In this document: positions 25,706 through 33,556 of the stretch, piece by piece
Numbering within the stretch: the first letter of the stretch is position 1
Layout of the letters: the number at the start of each line of letters is the position of its first letter
Made by a program: the position numbers and the translations under genes
Notes under the pieces: generated by a model
The model's input: the letters and a program-made list of their open reading frames with translations, nothing else
Databases searched by the model: none
What the model was told of the DNA's origin: nothing
DNA from: Lacticaseibacillus daqingensis
GTDB taxonomy: Bacteria > Bacillota > Bacilli > Lactobacillales > Lactobacillaceae
Reading direction: 5' to 3'
Assembly: GCF_003946115.1 (NCBI RefSeq)
Contig: NZ_RHOH01000012.1
Span: 1-55,987 of the forward strand
Length of the DNA: 55,987 nt

Positions 25706-26056
25706 TTATTGTGCTTCCCAGAAAAAGTTGGCTGGCAGGTACTCGTCTCTCTCAACCTCGTTGAGTACGTCCCACTCTGAAGCGGCCTTTCGCAAGATTC
25801 GTTTGATTTCCCGGCCTTCGTCCGCCACCATCTCTGCTTGCCACTGTGCAGTCGCCTGATTAGCGCCGGGGTCGGTAGACTCAGTGGCTGAAGTAAACGA
25901 CAAGTCTTGAACAATACCATTGAAGATGACCTCTTCAGTTGAGGTTAGGCCCTGGTCAACGACGATGTTGTAGAACTCAGCATCAAGCAGATCCCCTAAA
26001 CTTTCATCTTCGCCGTTATACGCTTCTACCAGCTTTGCAAAGGTTGCGATTTCCAT
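25706..26056 (-). CDS. hypothetical acidic protein
   Basis: 116 residues, preceded by TAGGAGGCAACC. Not recognised. It is strongly acidic (MEIATFAKLVEAYNGEDESLGDLLDAEFYNIVVDQG...) and small and soluble, with the look of plasmid anti-defence or DNA-mimic proteins, but I see no diagnostic motif. It is co-directional with the 83-residue gene upstream (12-bp gap) and ends at a terminator, so the two form a short operon driven from the structured leader A. Confidence 0.62.
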   Translation of the reverse strand: MEIATFAKLVEAYNGEDESLGDLLDAEFYNIVVDQGLTSTEEVIFNGIVQDLSFTSATESTDPGANQATAQWQAEMVADEGREIKRILRKAASEWDVLNEVERDEYLPANFFWEAQ

Positions 26057-26068
26057 TTTGGTTGCCTC

Positions 26069-26320
26069 CTAAAATGTCGAAACGTGAGCATCTTCGATTG
26101 CGTCAAGGATTTGGGTGTAATCAGATTTAGTTGATTGCTCATAGATTCTTGAGGAATAAGGTGATGTGACCGTGACCTGAACGCTGTCTTCTTTTTCAAC
26201 GGTGCTGACGGCCACCAGTCCGAACACGTATAGCCCGCATCCATCGCCGCCGAACGTCTCGCCTTCCTCACCATAATCCGCTGTGGCCATCACGCTGTAA
26301 AAATCTGCTAGTGTTCTCAT
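26069..26320 (-). CDS. hypothetical protein behind structured leader A
   Basis: 83 residues with AAGGAGGGCAAAC upstream. Not recognised. Small, acidic, beta-rich (MRTLADFYSVMATADYGEEGETFGGDGCGLYVFGLVAVSTVEKEDSVQVTVT). Its start lies only 18 bp downstream of the 255-bp leader repeat A, the same arrangement as the RadC-like gene behind repeat C. It forms an operon with 25706-26056. Confidence 0.62.
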   Translation of the reverse strand: MRTLADFYSVMATADYGEEGETFGGDGCGLYVFGLVAVSTVEKEDSVQVTVTSPYSSRIYEQSTKSDYTQILDAIEDAHVSTF

Positions 26321-26338
26321 GTTTGCCCTCCTTGGCTT

Positions 26339-26595
26339 TTGCCCGACCTTCTACTGCGCATTTGCGCCTTTCGTTGACTCTCAACGTCGTAGCCGTAACA
26401 CCGGGTTCCTGGAGCAAGCAAGGGTGGGCTGAGCGCAAAAAGTTTTGCCGGGCTTGCAAAAGTTTTTCGCCCCTTGCTGGCGGAAGGGTTCCGGTGTAGC
26501 CGCGCAGCGGCGGTAGGCGGAGCGTGAGAACCAATGAAAGGCGCCAGGTCTTGCTGGCAGATCGCCAGGCGCTGCACAGCAGCGCAAGCCTTTGA
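26339..26595 (-). repeat. structured leader repeat A
   Basis: About 255 bp, repeated with divergence at 29309-29565 (C). A 19-nt closing stem (26365-26383 with 26525-26543; 16 Watson-Crick pairs, one G-U and two mismatches) encloses nested hairpins: ACACCGG/CCGGTGT, AGCAAGGG/CCCTTGCT and a G-C-rich AAAAA/TTTTT stem. The core GTAGCCGTAACACCGGG is shared with C, but the closing stem differs in sequence while still pairing. It is the immediate leader of the - strand gene at 26320. No normal promoter is obvious in it. Confidence 0.7.
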
Positions 26596-26812
26596 AACTA
26601 CCCGTTCTTGGTAGTTTCAGGCCGCCGCGCGGCCGAGGGAGCTTCTGGAGGCGACAAACGAGTGCGGCTGGGTTTTGCCGTACCGTTAACTATGCTGCAT
26701 CCTTTTGATCGTTCGCTTCGTGATCTGTGTTGCCCGGAGGGCGTGAGGGGGCGTGGCCCCCGCCCTCCCAGCCGGGACGGCCGCCGCACTGCTCCCTCGG
26801 CCGCGCGGCGGC
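26594..26812. repeat. giant hairpin B
   Basis: A perfect 22-bp inverted repeat (26621-26642 and 26791-26812, very G+C-rich) encloses about 150 bases with further nested pairing (AGTGCGGC/GCCGCACT, GGCTGGG/CCCAGCC, GGAGGGCG/CGCCCTCC). A perfect GAAACTACC/GGTAGTTTC hairpin (26594-26618) precedes it. No open frame in it is credible. It could fold on single-stranded plasmid DNA, for example as a single-strand origin or ssDNA promoter; that is inference. Confidence 0.6.
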
Positions 26813-26848
26813 TACCCGGCGAGATGGCAATCAAATACCGTCAAACGC

Positions 26849-26886
26849 TTGTGGCTCTAAGCATTTGACGGCATCTGTGATATAAT
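26849..26886 (+). promoter_or_regulatory. promoter and inverted repeat of the type I toxin mRNA
   Basis: CCGTCAAA.GCTT and AAGC.TTTGACGG form an inverted repeat just upstream of TGATATAAT, an extended -10 box (TATAAT at 26881-26886). A transcript would begin near 26893 and reach the small toxin gene. Confidence 0.55.
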
Positions 26887-26995
26887 ATAGGAAGCAGAAA
26901 AGTTAATGAGCGGTGGTATCTTCATATTCGGGAGAAGGTGAGGCTTATGGGCGTAAGGTTCATAACCTTTAATTCCAACGGAAGGAGGTACGGGT

Positions 26996-27130
26996 TTGCT
27001 TTTGATTGGCGCTTTGGCGACAATCACGGCCTTTGTCAGTGCGCTAGCTCTGCTTGTCCTCGCGGTAACGCGATTGGTCAATGCAGTGCGCAAGCTGATG
27101 AAAGCAACCGGCTTCGGCCGGAAAAAATGA
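26996..27130 (+). CDS. small hydrophobic toxin-like peptide (type I TA candidate)
   Basis: 44 residues from a TTG start at 26996, just after GGAAGGAGGTACGGG. One hydrophobic helix (LLIGALATITAFVSALALLVLAVTRLV) is followed by a short basic tail (NAVRKLMKATGFGRKK). This is the pattern of membrane-acting type I toxins such as the Fst/TxpA or 'holin-like' peptides. A long 5' leader (about 100 nt) and a convergent - strand promoter overlapping its 3' end support a type I system. The start codon is inferred from the strong ribosome site. Confidence 0.55.
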   Translation: MLLIGALATITAFVSALALLVLAVTRLVNAVRKLMKATGFGRKK

Positions 27131-27253
27131 GCAAACTAAAAGCCGCTTCAACTTTGGCGAGAGGTCGCGGCTTTAGTTTGTGACTTTTGTACCACCGTTC
27201 TTTAAACGGCTTCTGCTGTGGAAGGGCACTCCTTGTGGGGTGCCTTTTCGCTT
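27120..27253 (-). ncRNA. candidate antitoxin RNA of the type I system
   Basis: An extended -10 box on the - strand (TGTTATAAT, TATAAT at 27265-27260) should start an RNA near 27253. The RNA would have a GGCAC/GTGCC hairpin, then run into the shared terminator and end antisense to the 3' end of the toxin mRNA. No open frame of note is within it. Confidence 0.45.
27132..27180. terminator. shared bidirectional terminator of toxin mRNA and antisense RNA
   Basis: CAAACTAAAAGCCGC pairs with GCGGCTTTAGTTTG. On the - strand it is followed by CTCATTTTTT, on the + strand by TGACTTTTG. The two convergent transcripts overlap here. Confidence 0.6.
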
Positions 27254-27311
27254 GTCTATATTATAACACGGTCTCAATGTGAAGGAAACGGGCCAGCTCC
27301 CGCTGGGCCTC

Positions 27312-28178
27312 TTACGCCACTTGATACACGCCGCGTGTGACACGTTCAAAATAGCGTTCGTCCTGCACCACCTGTCGGGCCTTTGCTTGCCAGTTAGGGT
27401 TTCCTTGCGCCTTGGCAGTCTTGGCCAAGGCGTCGTATAGGTCGGCCAGCTTCGTAACGCCGCGTCCCCTGACAATAGAATAGATGAGGTCCCGCCAAGT
27501 TGCGTGTGGCATGTCGGCCATTGTTCGGGTGAAGTCTTTGGTGTACTTGATGTTGACCTGCCAGATTTCGCCCTTTTTGAATACCAACAAGTGCTCGTGC
27601 GCGATAGGGACAAACGTCCCGCCGTAGCTCTTCCGCCCGCTAACAGTGTTGAACTGCTCCTTGATGAGGTGACACTCTAGGTCGCCGTACCAAGTCATGT
27701 CCTTAATAATCGAGTAGTAGTGACCTTTCTTGCGAACGTCTCCGACTAGGAAAGCATGTCGTCCGCCCTTGACCAGACTGTCGTATATCTTCTCGTTGAT
27801 AATGTCTAGCTCCTTGATGAAGTCCGCGTAGGGCATGGCATTTGATAGGTCGTCCGGGTCGTAGGCGCCGCGTTGGGTCGCGTAGTCGATGATGTCCCAG
27901 TACGGCGGGTGCGAGAACACAAGGTCTGACTGCACCGGCATGTCGTCCTTGAGCGCGTCCCAGCCGGTCAATAGGTCTAGGTGAACACTGTCAGTGAGGC
28001 CAAGGTCGGTAGCTACGTCCTTGCCCGTGCCGCCACCGCTAAAGACCTCCACAAATTTCTTCGGCCGATACGTCTCTAGTAAGTCTTTGATGACGTGGCC
28101 TGATACGTTACCTCGGTAACTGCTCTTGCCCCACCGGCCCCGGTCTTGGTAACTTAGAATGCTTGATTTCAATGGCAT
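27312..28178 (-). CDS. orphan DNA methyltransferase
   Basis: 288 residues with AGGAGCGTGAG upstream. KKFVEVFSGGGTGKDVA is the AdoMet-binding motif I. SDLVFSHPPYWDIIDY holds the catalytic motif IV (HPPYW, a TSPPYW variant), as in N4-cytosine or N6-adenine methyltransferases. HAFLVGDVRKKG and AHEHLLVFKKG fit later motifs. No restriction enzyme gene is adjacent, so it probably protects the plasmid from host restriction. It is the last gene of a - strand operon with the RadC-like gene. The target site is unknown. Confidence 0.82.
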   Translation of the reverse strand: MPLKSSILSYQDRGRWGKSSYRGNVSGHVIKDLLETYRPKKFVEVFSGGGTGKDVATDLGLTDSVHLDLLTGWDALKDDMPVQSDLVFSHPPYWDIIDYATQRGAYDPDDLSNAMPYADFIKELDIINEKIYDSLVKGGRHAFLVGDVRKKGHYYSIIKDMTWYGDLECHLIKEQFNTVSGRKSYGGTFVPIAHEHLLVFKKGEIWQVNIKYTKDFTRTMADMPHATWRDLIYSIVRGRGVTKLADLYDALAKTAKAQGNPNWQAKARQVVQDERYFERVTRGVYQVA

Positions 28179-28184
28179 TTTTGC

Positions 28185-28580
28185 TCACGCTCCTAACATT
28201 GCTTGGTCAAATACCGCTTTCAGGTCGGGGGCCAAAAGTCCGCCGTCGGGCCCGGCCAGCGCCGCTAGCGTGGCCCGATTGACGGCCTCCAGCTCTTGCT
28301 GGCTGGCCTTACTAGGGTTGATGCCCAGCTCAATGCACAACAAGGCCGATACGTACCATTCACGGTTTCCCTTGTTGAACTCCACCAGCGTCTTGTAATA
28401 GGCATTAACCATGCTGACGCTAACGCTGTCCGCGACAACCTCCTCTAGCTGTTTGGTGAGGAGCTTCTTGTAGTGTTTTTTGGGTACCACGGTTTCATTC
28501 CAGCAGTACGTCATGTCCTGCATGGTCTGGGCCAGCTTGTCGGCTGGTTGCTTCACAACGTCCTCGTATACCGTCTTCAT
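28185..28580 (-). CDS. hypothetical helical protein
   Basis: 131 residues with AGGAGGCGGACAGT upstream. Not recognised. Mostly helical (MKTVYEDVVKQPADKLAQTMQDMTYCWNETVVPKKHYKKLLTKQLEEVVADSVSVSMVNAYYKTLVEFNKG...). It lies 6 bp before the methyltransferase gene, in one operon. Confidence 0.62.
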   Translation of the reverse strand: MKTVYEDVVKQPADKLAQTMQDMTYCWNETVVPKKHYKKLLTKQLEEVVADSVSVSMVNAYYKTLVEFNKGNREWYVSALLCIELGINPSKASQQELEAVNRATLAALAGPDGGLLAPDLKAVFDQAMLGA

Positions 28581-28592
28581 ACTGTCCGCCTC

Positions 28593-28808
28593 CTATCCGA
28601 TGTAGTCCATGCCGATGATTACGTGCTCTGGGTTGTCGGCCTGTGCAACGTTCACACCGTACTCGTCTGGCCGTCGAACGGATTGTGCAAGAATGCTCTG
28701 CTTGCCCGCTTTAAGAGCCTCTAGCTCATTGCGTGCGCTGACGTGTTCCGACCAGTCGGCCTGCTCTCCCAGAATTTGATACCCGCAATAGATGATATAT
28801 GATTTCAT
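28593..28808 (-). CDS. small hypothetical protein
   Basis: 71 residues, preceded by TAGGAGGGATAATC. Not recognised. MKSYIIYCGYQILGEQADWSEHVSARNELEALKAGKQSILAQSVRRPDEYGVNV: a small mixed alpha/beta protein. In the operon between the RadC-like gene and the 131-residue gene, 12 bp from each. Confidence 0.6.
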   Translation of the reverse strand: MKSYIIYCGYQILGEQADWSEHVSARNELEALKAGKQSILAQSVRRPDEYGVNVAQADNPEHVIIGMDYIG

Positions 28809-28819
28809 GATTATCCCTC

Positions 28820-29287
28820 CTAGGCCATGTGGGCGTTGCTCTTGATTGAGTACGCGTCTTCCGGCGATACGACCAGACTATCTAACATTTTGATACCCAC
28901 AACGTTCCCGGCTAGCTCCATTGCTTGCATCTGCTGGCGGTCTGCGTCCGATGGGGTGCAATCACCGCTGGGTTGGTTGTGAGCCATGATGAAGCTCACG
29001 GCGTTGCACAACAGCGCTGATTGTAAGATTTCGCGTGGTGCGGCAAGGGCCTTGTTGACTGTGCCAGTGAACACGCGTTGGGCGGCGATGACTTGGTTCT
29101 TAGTATCTAGGAACATTGCCAACAGACTCTCGCTGGCATCGTCGCCGATGATTTGTTGGGCCACGTATGTTGCCGTGAGCTCGCCAAGGATAGGAACCCC
29201 GGCCCATGACAGCGGTATTTTCGTTTGCACCAGTTTCACAGATGTTACCATAACCGCATTTTGAGTTACTTTGATTGTCGTCTTCAT
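28820..29287 (-). CDS. RadC-like (JAB/MPN) protein with altered metal motif
   Basis: 155 residues from the ATG at 29287 (AGGAGGTAATCTG site). MFLDTKNQVIAAQRVFTGTVNKALAAPREILQSALL and SFIMAHNQPSGDCTPSDADRQ match the RadC/JAB family. The family motif is HNHPSGD...PSxxD; here the second His is Gln (HNQPSGD), so a zinc ligand is missing and the site may be inactive or changed. RadC-like genes are common in plasmid leading regions with unknown role. It is the first gene of its operon and lies right behind leader C. Confidence 0.78.
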   Translation of the reverse strand: MKTTIKVTQNAVMVTSVKLVQTKIPLSWAGVPILGELTATYVAQQIIGDDASESLLAMFLDTKNQVIAAQRVFTGTVNKALAAPREILQSALLCNAVSFIMAHNQPSGDCTPSDADRQQMQAMELAGNVVGIKMLDSLVVSPEDAYSIKSNAHMA

Positions 29288-29308
29288 CAGATTACCTCCT
29301 GGGCTTCC

Positions 29309-29565
29309 GGCCCGACCTTCTACTGCGCATTTGCGCTTTTCTTCATCTCTCGACGTCGTAGCCGTAACACCGGGTTCCTGGAACCGGCAAGGGTGGGCTG
29401 AGCGCAAAAAGTTTTGCCGGGTTTGCAAAAGTTTTTCGCCCCTTGCCGGTGGAAGGGTTCCGGTGTAGCCGCGAAGCGGCGTTAGGCGTAGCGCGAGAGA
29501 TGAAGAAAAGCGCGGCGGGCTTCTGGCGGTACGCCAGGCACTGTGAAGCAGGGCAAGCACTGATC
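29309..29565 (-). repeat. structured leader repeat C
   Basis: A second copy of leader A. The closing stem is perfect over 19 bp: CGCTTTTCTTCATCTCTCG (29334-29352) with 29494-29512. Inside are ACACCGG/CCGGTGT, an 11-bp ACCGGCAAGGG/CCCTTGCCGGT stem, and the A-run/T-run stem. Compared with A the core is nearly the same, but the closing stem sequence differs and remains paired. It ends 22 bp upstream of the RadC-like start. Confidence 0.7.
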
Positions 29566-29777
29566 ACTCCTTCTGGATTCTTGCAAGACCGCAAAACAGC
29601 AGTAGGAGACTAAAGTAACCGTGGCGTGCGCAAGGGCCCCCTGGGCGCGCCGCCACATAACGTTGAACAGCCTACACTCGGTTTGTGAGTGCAGGCTGTG
29701 GCCTGGCTTGAAGGATCAAAAAAAGAGAACCACCATCCTGGTCTTCTCAACCTGGGCACCGGTTCTCGTTTCTGTAA
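29566..29777. other. intergenic region with hairpins, no gene seen
   Basis: Contains CAGCCT.CACTC/GAGTG.AGGCTG (29669-29699), a terminator-like hairpin, and GAGAACC/GGTTCTC (29728-29768), which can act as terminator for the resolvase gene on the - strand. I see no open frame with a ribosome site here. Confidence 0.5.
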
Positions 29778-30386
29778 TCAGTCCTTGAGGTGATCTCTCT
29801 TGATGATTCGGTAGACAGTACTGCGCGCGACGCCGATTCTTCGCGCAACTTCCTTTGTGGGCACGCCTTCGCCAACAAGCTTCACCAGCTGCTCGTAGGC
29901 CAAACGATTCTTGGCGTTCTGAACGTCGGCGGAGTACAAGATTCGGCCACCTTTATACGCGCCGCGTTTCTTAGCTTCGGCGATGCCTTCTTGTTGCCGC
30001 TCCAGAATCTTTCTGCGCTCTTCCTCGGCCTGGTATTTGTTCAGCTCCAGGAAAATGTTGATGATCAGGCGGCGCAAGTTAGGTTCCTTGATCTCGCTAA
30101 AAGTAGGCAAACTCAAGATGTTCAGCATAGCGCCTTTGCTGTTGATGATCCCGATGACCTGGCTCAGCTCAGCGTTATTGCGACCCAGGCGATCTACGCT
30201 AAGCACCGCCACCTCGTCGCCTTCATGGATGTAATCAAGCATCGCCCTGAGCTGCGGCCGCTCCAGGTTTTTGCCGCTTAGCTTGTCGGCAAATACCTTC
30301 GTGACGCCCGCCTGGTCAAAGGCGGCAAATTGACGCGCCAAATTTTGATCTGTCGTGCTGACTCGCGCATAACCAACTTTGGCCAT
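29778..30386 (-). CDS. small serine recombinase (resolvase/invertase)
   Basis: 202 residues. MAKVGYARVSTTDQNLARQFAAF carries the catalytic Ser (YARVST). AVLSVDRLGRNNAEL holds the conserved Asp/Arg motif. The C-terminus has a helix-turn-helix (VPTKEVARRIGVARSTVYRII). This is the usual length of the resolvase/DNA-invertase family. On plasmids it resolves multimers. Its start overlaps the upstream small gene's stop. A possible res site lies at 31742-31815. Confidence 0.88.
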   Translation of the reverse strand: MAKVGYARVSTTDQNLARQFAAFDQAGVTKVFADKLSGKNLERPQLRAMLDYIHEGDEVAVLSVDRLGRNNAELSQVIGIINSKGAMLNILSLPTFSEIKEPNLRRLIINIFLELNKYQAEEERRKILERQQEGIAEAKKRGAYKGGRILYSADVQNAKNRLAYEQLVKLVGEGVPTKEVARRIGVARSTVYRIIKRDHLKD

Positions 30387-30580
30387 TAGTGTCCACCTCT
30401 CTGCTTAGCGTGCAAGTCGTGGTTGAGGCCGGCCTGCTGCAAGGCTAGCTCGGTCGCGAGTAGCCGATTGATAAGTTCCGAAGTTCGTTCGCCACTTGTG
30501 CTTTTGACCTGGTCTAGCACTAAGCGCTGCTCAGGCGTCATTGTGACCTTAATCTGTGTATTCGTTGCCTTGATTGCCAA
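30386..30580 (-). CDS. small ribbon-helix-helix protein
   Basis: 64 residues from a TTG at 30580, after AAGGTGGGG. IKATNTQIKVTMTPEQRLVLDQVKSTSGERTSELINRLL resembles a ribbon-helix-helix DNA-binding protein. Its stop overlaps the resolvase ATG, so it is co-translated with it and may regulate it. The start codon is uncertain. Confidence 0.5.
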   Translation of the reverse strand: MAIKATNTQIKVTMTPEQRLVLDQVKSTSGERTSELINRLLATELALQQAGLNHDLHAKQRGGH

Positions 30581-30629
30581 AGTTACCCCACCTTTCAGCA
30601 CAACTTTGGGCCGAGTTGGCCCACTTTGT

Positions 30630-31622
30630 CTAAATCTCCTCAAGCTCGATGTTGTCTAGGTTCGCGTGCGGGTGATCTTTACGATAAGCCTTGTACGCTT
30701 CCGTGCGGTTGAGACCGCGATATTGGCCAGCGGGTTTGCGGTATTCTCGTTCAGTACCATCCTTTTGCGTGCGTCGCGTGACCTTGATTGCCTGGTACTT
30801 TCTGGGCTTCAGCACCGGGGCCTGGTCTGTTGGTACATACACAGGTTTGTCTTCTTTGCTTAGCGCCTCATAGGCTGGACGCAGCACTTCTGTTTCCAGC
30901 AATGGCGGGTGTCCTTCCTCCCAGGGCTGATCTTCAACCAGAGAAAGATTACCGCTCACCACTTCGGTCTGCTGGGTTGGCCAGTACCCCCGGCCAGCGC
31001 CTTCCCATCTAATAATAGGTTCTTCAGAGAACGGGCTGAAGAACTCACTTTCCCGTCGTGTCAGTGCCGCAGCACTGTAACGAACCTTGAACCTTGGCTG
31101 ATAGCCAAACTGCTTCTCCAGCTCCGCTTCGATTTCAGCGCGTTTCTCCACCGGATAGGCGCGGAATATGCGGCTCTCCGTATGCAGCCTCGGCAGCTTT
31201 GATTCCCATTGCCACCAGGCGTCCAGGTGGTCACTTGCAAGCGTTTCGCGTTGGTGCCAATCAAAGCTAAACGGATCCAGCTTGCTTCGGTCTGGTGTTT
31301 TGACGAGGAACTTGCCTTCAAAGGAGGCCGTGATAACGTCCGCCGACTCAATCACATCAAAGCCTCGCGGAGGCTGATCATCTGATGAGTGCCCGATAAC
31401 CCCGGCATACAGATCCAACGGCCGGATCGCCTCTGCCTCACGTTCCTTCAATGCTGCGCGCTGGCTTTGTACCATTTTCTCAACTGCAACGAGATCGTCA
31501 GCCGTGGCGTATCGTTGGATGAAGCGCTTGGTTGCACTTCGATCGCTAGCAATCCGGGTCGCTTCTCGGTGAGCTGCGTTCCATTTCTGCTGCTTACTGA
31601 TTGTTTTCGCCAATGCCTTCAC
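30630..31622 (-). CDS. hypothetical protein, lysine/arginine-rich
   Basis: 330 residues. Not recognised. N-terminus helical and basic (MKALAKTISKQQKWNAAHREATRIASDRSATKRFIQRY), a middle with many Trp and Glu residues (DWHQRETLASDHLDAWWQWESKLPRL), and a basic C-terminus (KPRKYQAIKVTRRTQKDG...). No membrane helix or signal peptide. It lies upstream of the resolvase pair on the same strand and next to the res-like palindrome. Confidence 0.65.
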   Translation of the reverse strand: MKALAKTISKQQKWNAAHREATRIASDRSATKRFIQRYATADDLVAVEKMVQSQRAALKEREAEAIRPLDLYAGVIGHSSDDQPPRGFDVIESADVITASFEGKFLVKTPDRSKLDPFSFDWHQRETLASDHLDAWWQWESKLPRLHTESRIFRAYPVEKRAEIEAELEKQFGYQPRFKVRYSAAALTRRESEFFSPFSEEPIIRWEGAGRGYWPTQQTEVVSGNLSLVEDQPWEEGHPPLLETEVLRPAYEALSKEDKPVYVPTDQAPVLKPRKYQAIKVTRRTQKDGTEREYRKPAGQYRGLNRTEAYKAYRKDHPHANLDNIELEEI

Positions 31623-31741
31623 TCCCGTCGTTGTGTTCTGATTAAGCGATTCCGACTATTTACTTCTATTATAGATGGGGTTCTCCGATAAGTACATACA
31701 CATGTACCGAACCGTGGAAATTTCTTTTTCTTTGATAATAC

Positions 31742-31815
31742 ACCCTGGTGGGACACGATAAACGTTAATTTGACGGGTTCCGAAAATGTCCCACCAGGGT
31801 ATACCCTGGTGGGAC
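31742..31815. promoter_or_regulatory. res-like palindromic recombination or operator site
   Basis: A perfect 28-bp palindrome (31788-31815; half GTCCCACCAGGGTA, central TA) plus a third half-site ACCCTGGTGGGAC at 31742-31754. A 28-bp site with a central dinucleotide and 12-bp arms is the size of a serine-resolvase crossover site. The resolvase gene lies 1.4 kb away on the - strand. It could equally be the operator of the 330-residue gene. Confidence 0.5.
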
Positions 31816-31885
31816 TGAGCTTCAGCAGCTGGACGCGGCACTACCGGGCTGCATAATCTTTTGATGAGAAGGCGAAAGAATGAAT

Positions 31886-33507
31886 CTTGGATTATTCACC
31901 TCGGTATTTGGGACATGAAATCGCATCTGGCCGGTCTGAAAGCAACGTTTGGAGCGTTGCGAATACTGACTGAGCGGAGAAGTTGGTGATCGATGCACCA
32001 CGAACAGACCGACCCAGTTTTCGGCTCGACGCACGACCTATTCAGTTATTCAGTTCAGGTCGCCAACTGATGGACTTCGTCCATGAGCCGACTAAACCAG
32101 TTCTTGTAAACATAGTTAGAAGCAAGATGAATCACCACACGACGGGCGTGCCAAGTAATCCTACCGGCGATGTGAAAGAGACTGAACCGTAGCGAGGAGA
32201 TGGTTGAACGACGGTCTTCCGAGACAAAGAGCTGTTTAAAGAGCTGAACCAGGTTATAGGCAATACCGGTGATCAAGGCTCGTGCAGTGTTCCGTGCAAA
32301 AGTTGAGCTGTCTGTTTTGTCAAAGCCAAACCCGCATTTCAGCTCCTTAATTTGGTTCTCAGCATTGCCCCGCTGTCTATAGGTCTTGAACAAAGTCTCT
32401 GGAGCCTCGGAGGCCAGGCTGGTCACTACGAATGCGTGGTTCCAGGGAACTAGCTCATCTGCCGTATGAGTAGAACATACGATAACACGGCGAGCTTTAC
32501 CCCATGACGCGGCCTGATACTTGAATTCGTGGTAGACGCATTTGCTCTCTTCATATTTTGGAGGGCAATCCACTAAGGCCGTTTCTGCCAGCTTCCCAAG
32601 CTTTGAATTTGCCTTGAGTCAAACCAAAAAGTCGACGCCATGTGTGTCGCACATCTCGTAAAATTTTGGCGCAGCAAACCCCGAATCGCCTCGAATGATG
32701 ACGCTGGTGCTTTGAGGGAGCGCCGATAGGCGCGAAAAAGTTGTCTCGACGAACTTATCGGCTTCCTTGCCGGTGTACTCATTGCCAGGGCGCATCAAGG
32801 CGTCTAAGAGCAACCCGGACTCTTGATCAAATACAACCTGAGGGTGATATCCATAGGCCATATAGTGAGCGTTGAAGGCGGACCGTTCTTGATTACCGAA
32901 AGTATCACAATGCGTTGAGTCTATATCCAGCACGAAGCGGGATTGACCACTAAGACGGAAAGCCAAGGCGGCTACTTGCCAGATAAGCTTCCGAAAGTCA
33001 TCTAGGTCGGCGTCTTCAAGGCGCTTGAAAAACCGTGAAAGTGAGGGCTGTGAGACTAGCCGAGAGCTACCCAAGGTGGCCGCCAGTACGGGATCACGTT
33101 GCCAGTCATTGGCACTACTGTCATGTAAATATCCGGCAACGTCGAGCAACAATTTTTCCAAGAAGATGTCGACCATCGAGGCCTTCCAGAATCGTCGTTG
33201 GTCTGGTAACTTGAGGCACTGATTGGCAAGTTGCCTAAAGTTGATACGATGAAGAAACTCTTGGAACAAAACGAGCCCGGCGTCATTTGAAAGTTGACCG
33301 CCGTCGGCGGTCACAGTCACATTGGTATTGCATTGCAGGGATAAGCTGGTTAAAGTTGAGATGGTGTGAAGCCTCGCTTTCGTGATGGTTTTCGTTGACT
33401 CAACCTTAGCATATAGGCGCACCCAATGGGTGAAACACCAAAGCAGCGCAGTCCCGTGTGAATCGTGGGATTGCGCTGCCTTTTTGAAATTCTATGAATA
33501 ATCCAGG
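31886..33507 (-). mobile_element. IS1380-family insertion sequence (broken transposase)
   Basis: About 1.62 kb. The inverted ends read CTTGGATTATTCA (31886-31898) and, reversed, CCTGGATTATTCA (right end, 33495-33507). It contains one DDE transposase gene with a nonsense codon. I see no convincing 4-bp target duplication at the ends (GAAT left, AATA right). Its right end directly touches the left end of the tet transposon. Confidence 0.72.
32055..33422 (-). pseudogene. IS1380-family transposase, interrupted by in-frame TGA
   Basis: One continuous frame of 455 codons, from a GTG at 33422 to 32055, with a single in-frame TGA at 32621-32619. The sequence around it reads DFLV-stop-LKANSKLGKLAET, so the lost residue is probably Arg (CGA to TGA). 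The catalytic residues are visible: VLDIDSTH (first Asp), IIRGDSGF (second Asp) and QRGNAENQIKE (Glu). Without read-through the C-terminal Glu is lost and the element cannot move by itself. A sequencing error is possible but not needed. Confidence 0.8.
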
Positions 33508-33556
33508 ATAATAAGGATAGAAAGGTCGTGAAAATACAAAACAGGAGGTTACACAC

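Noticed and set aside
26339-29565. A and C as copies of a MITE
   Set aside because: The terminal stems differ between copies while remaining paired, and both copies sit at the same distance from a start codon.
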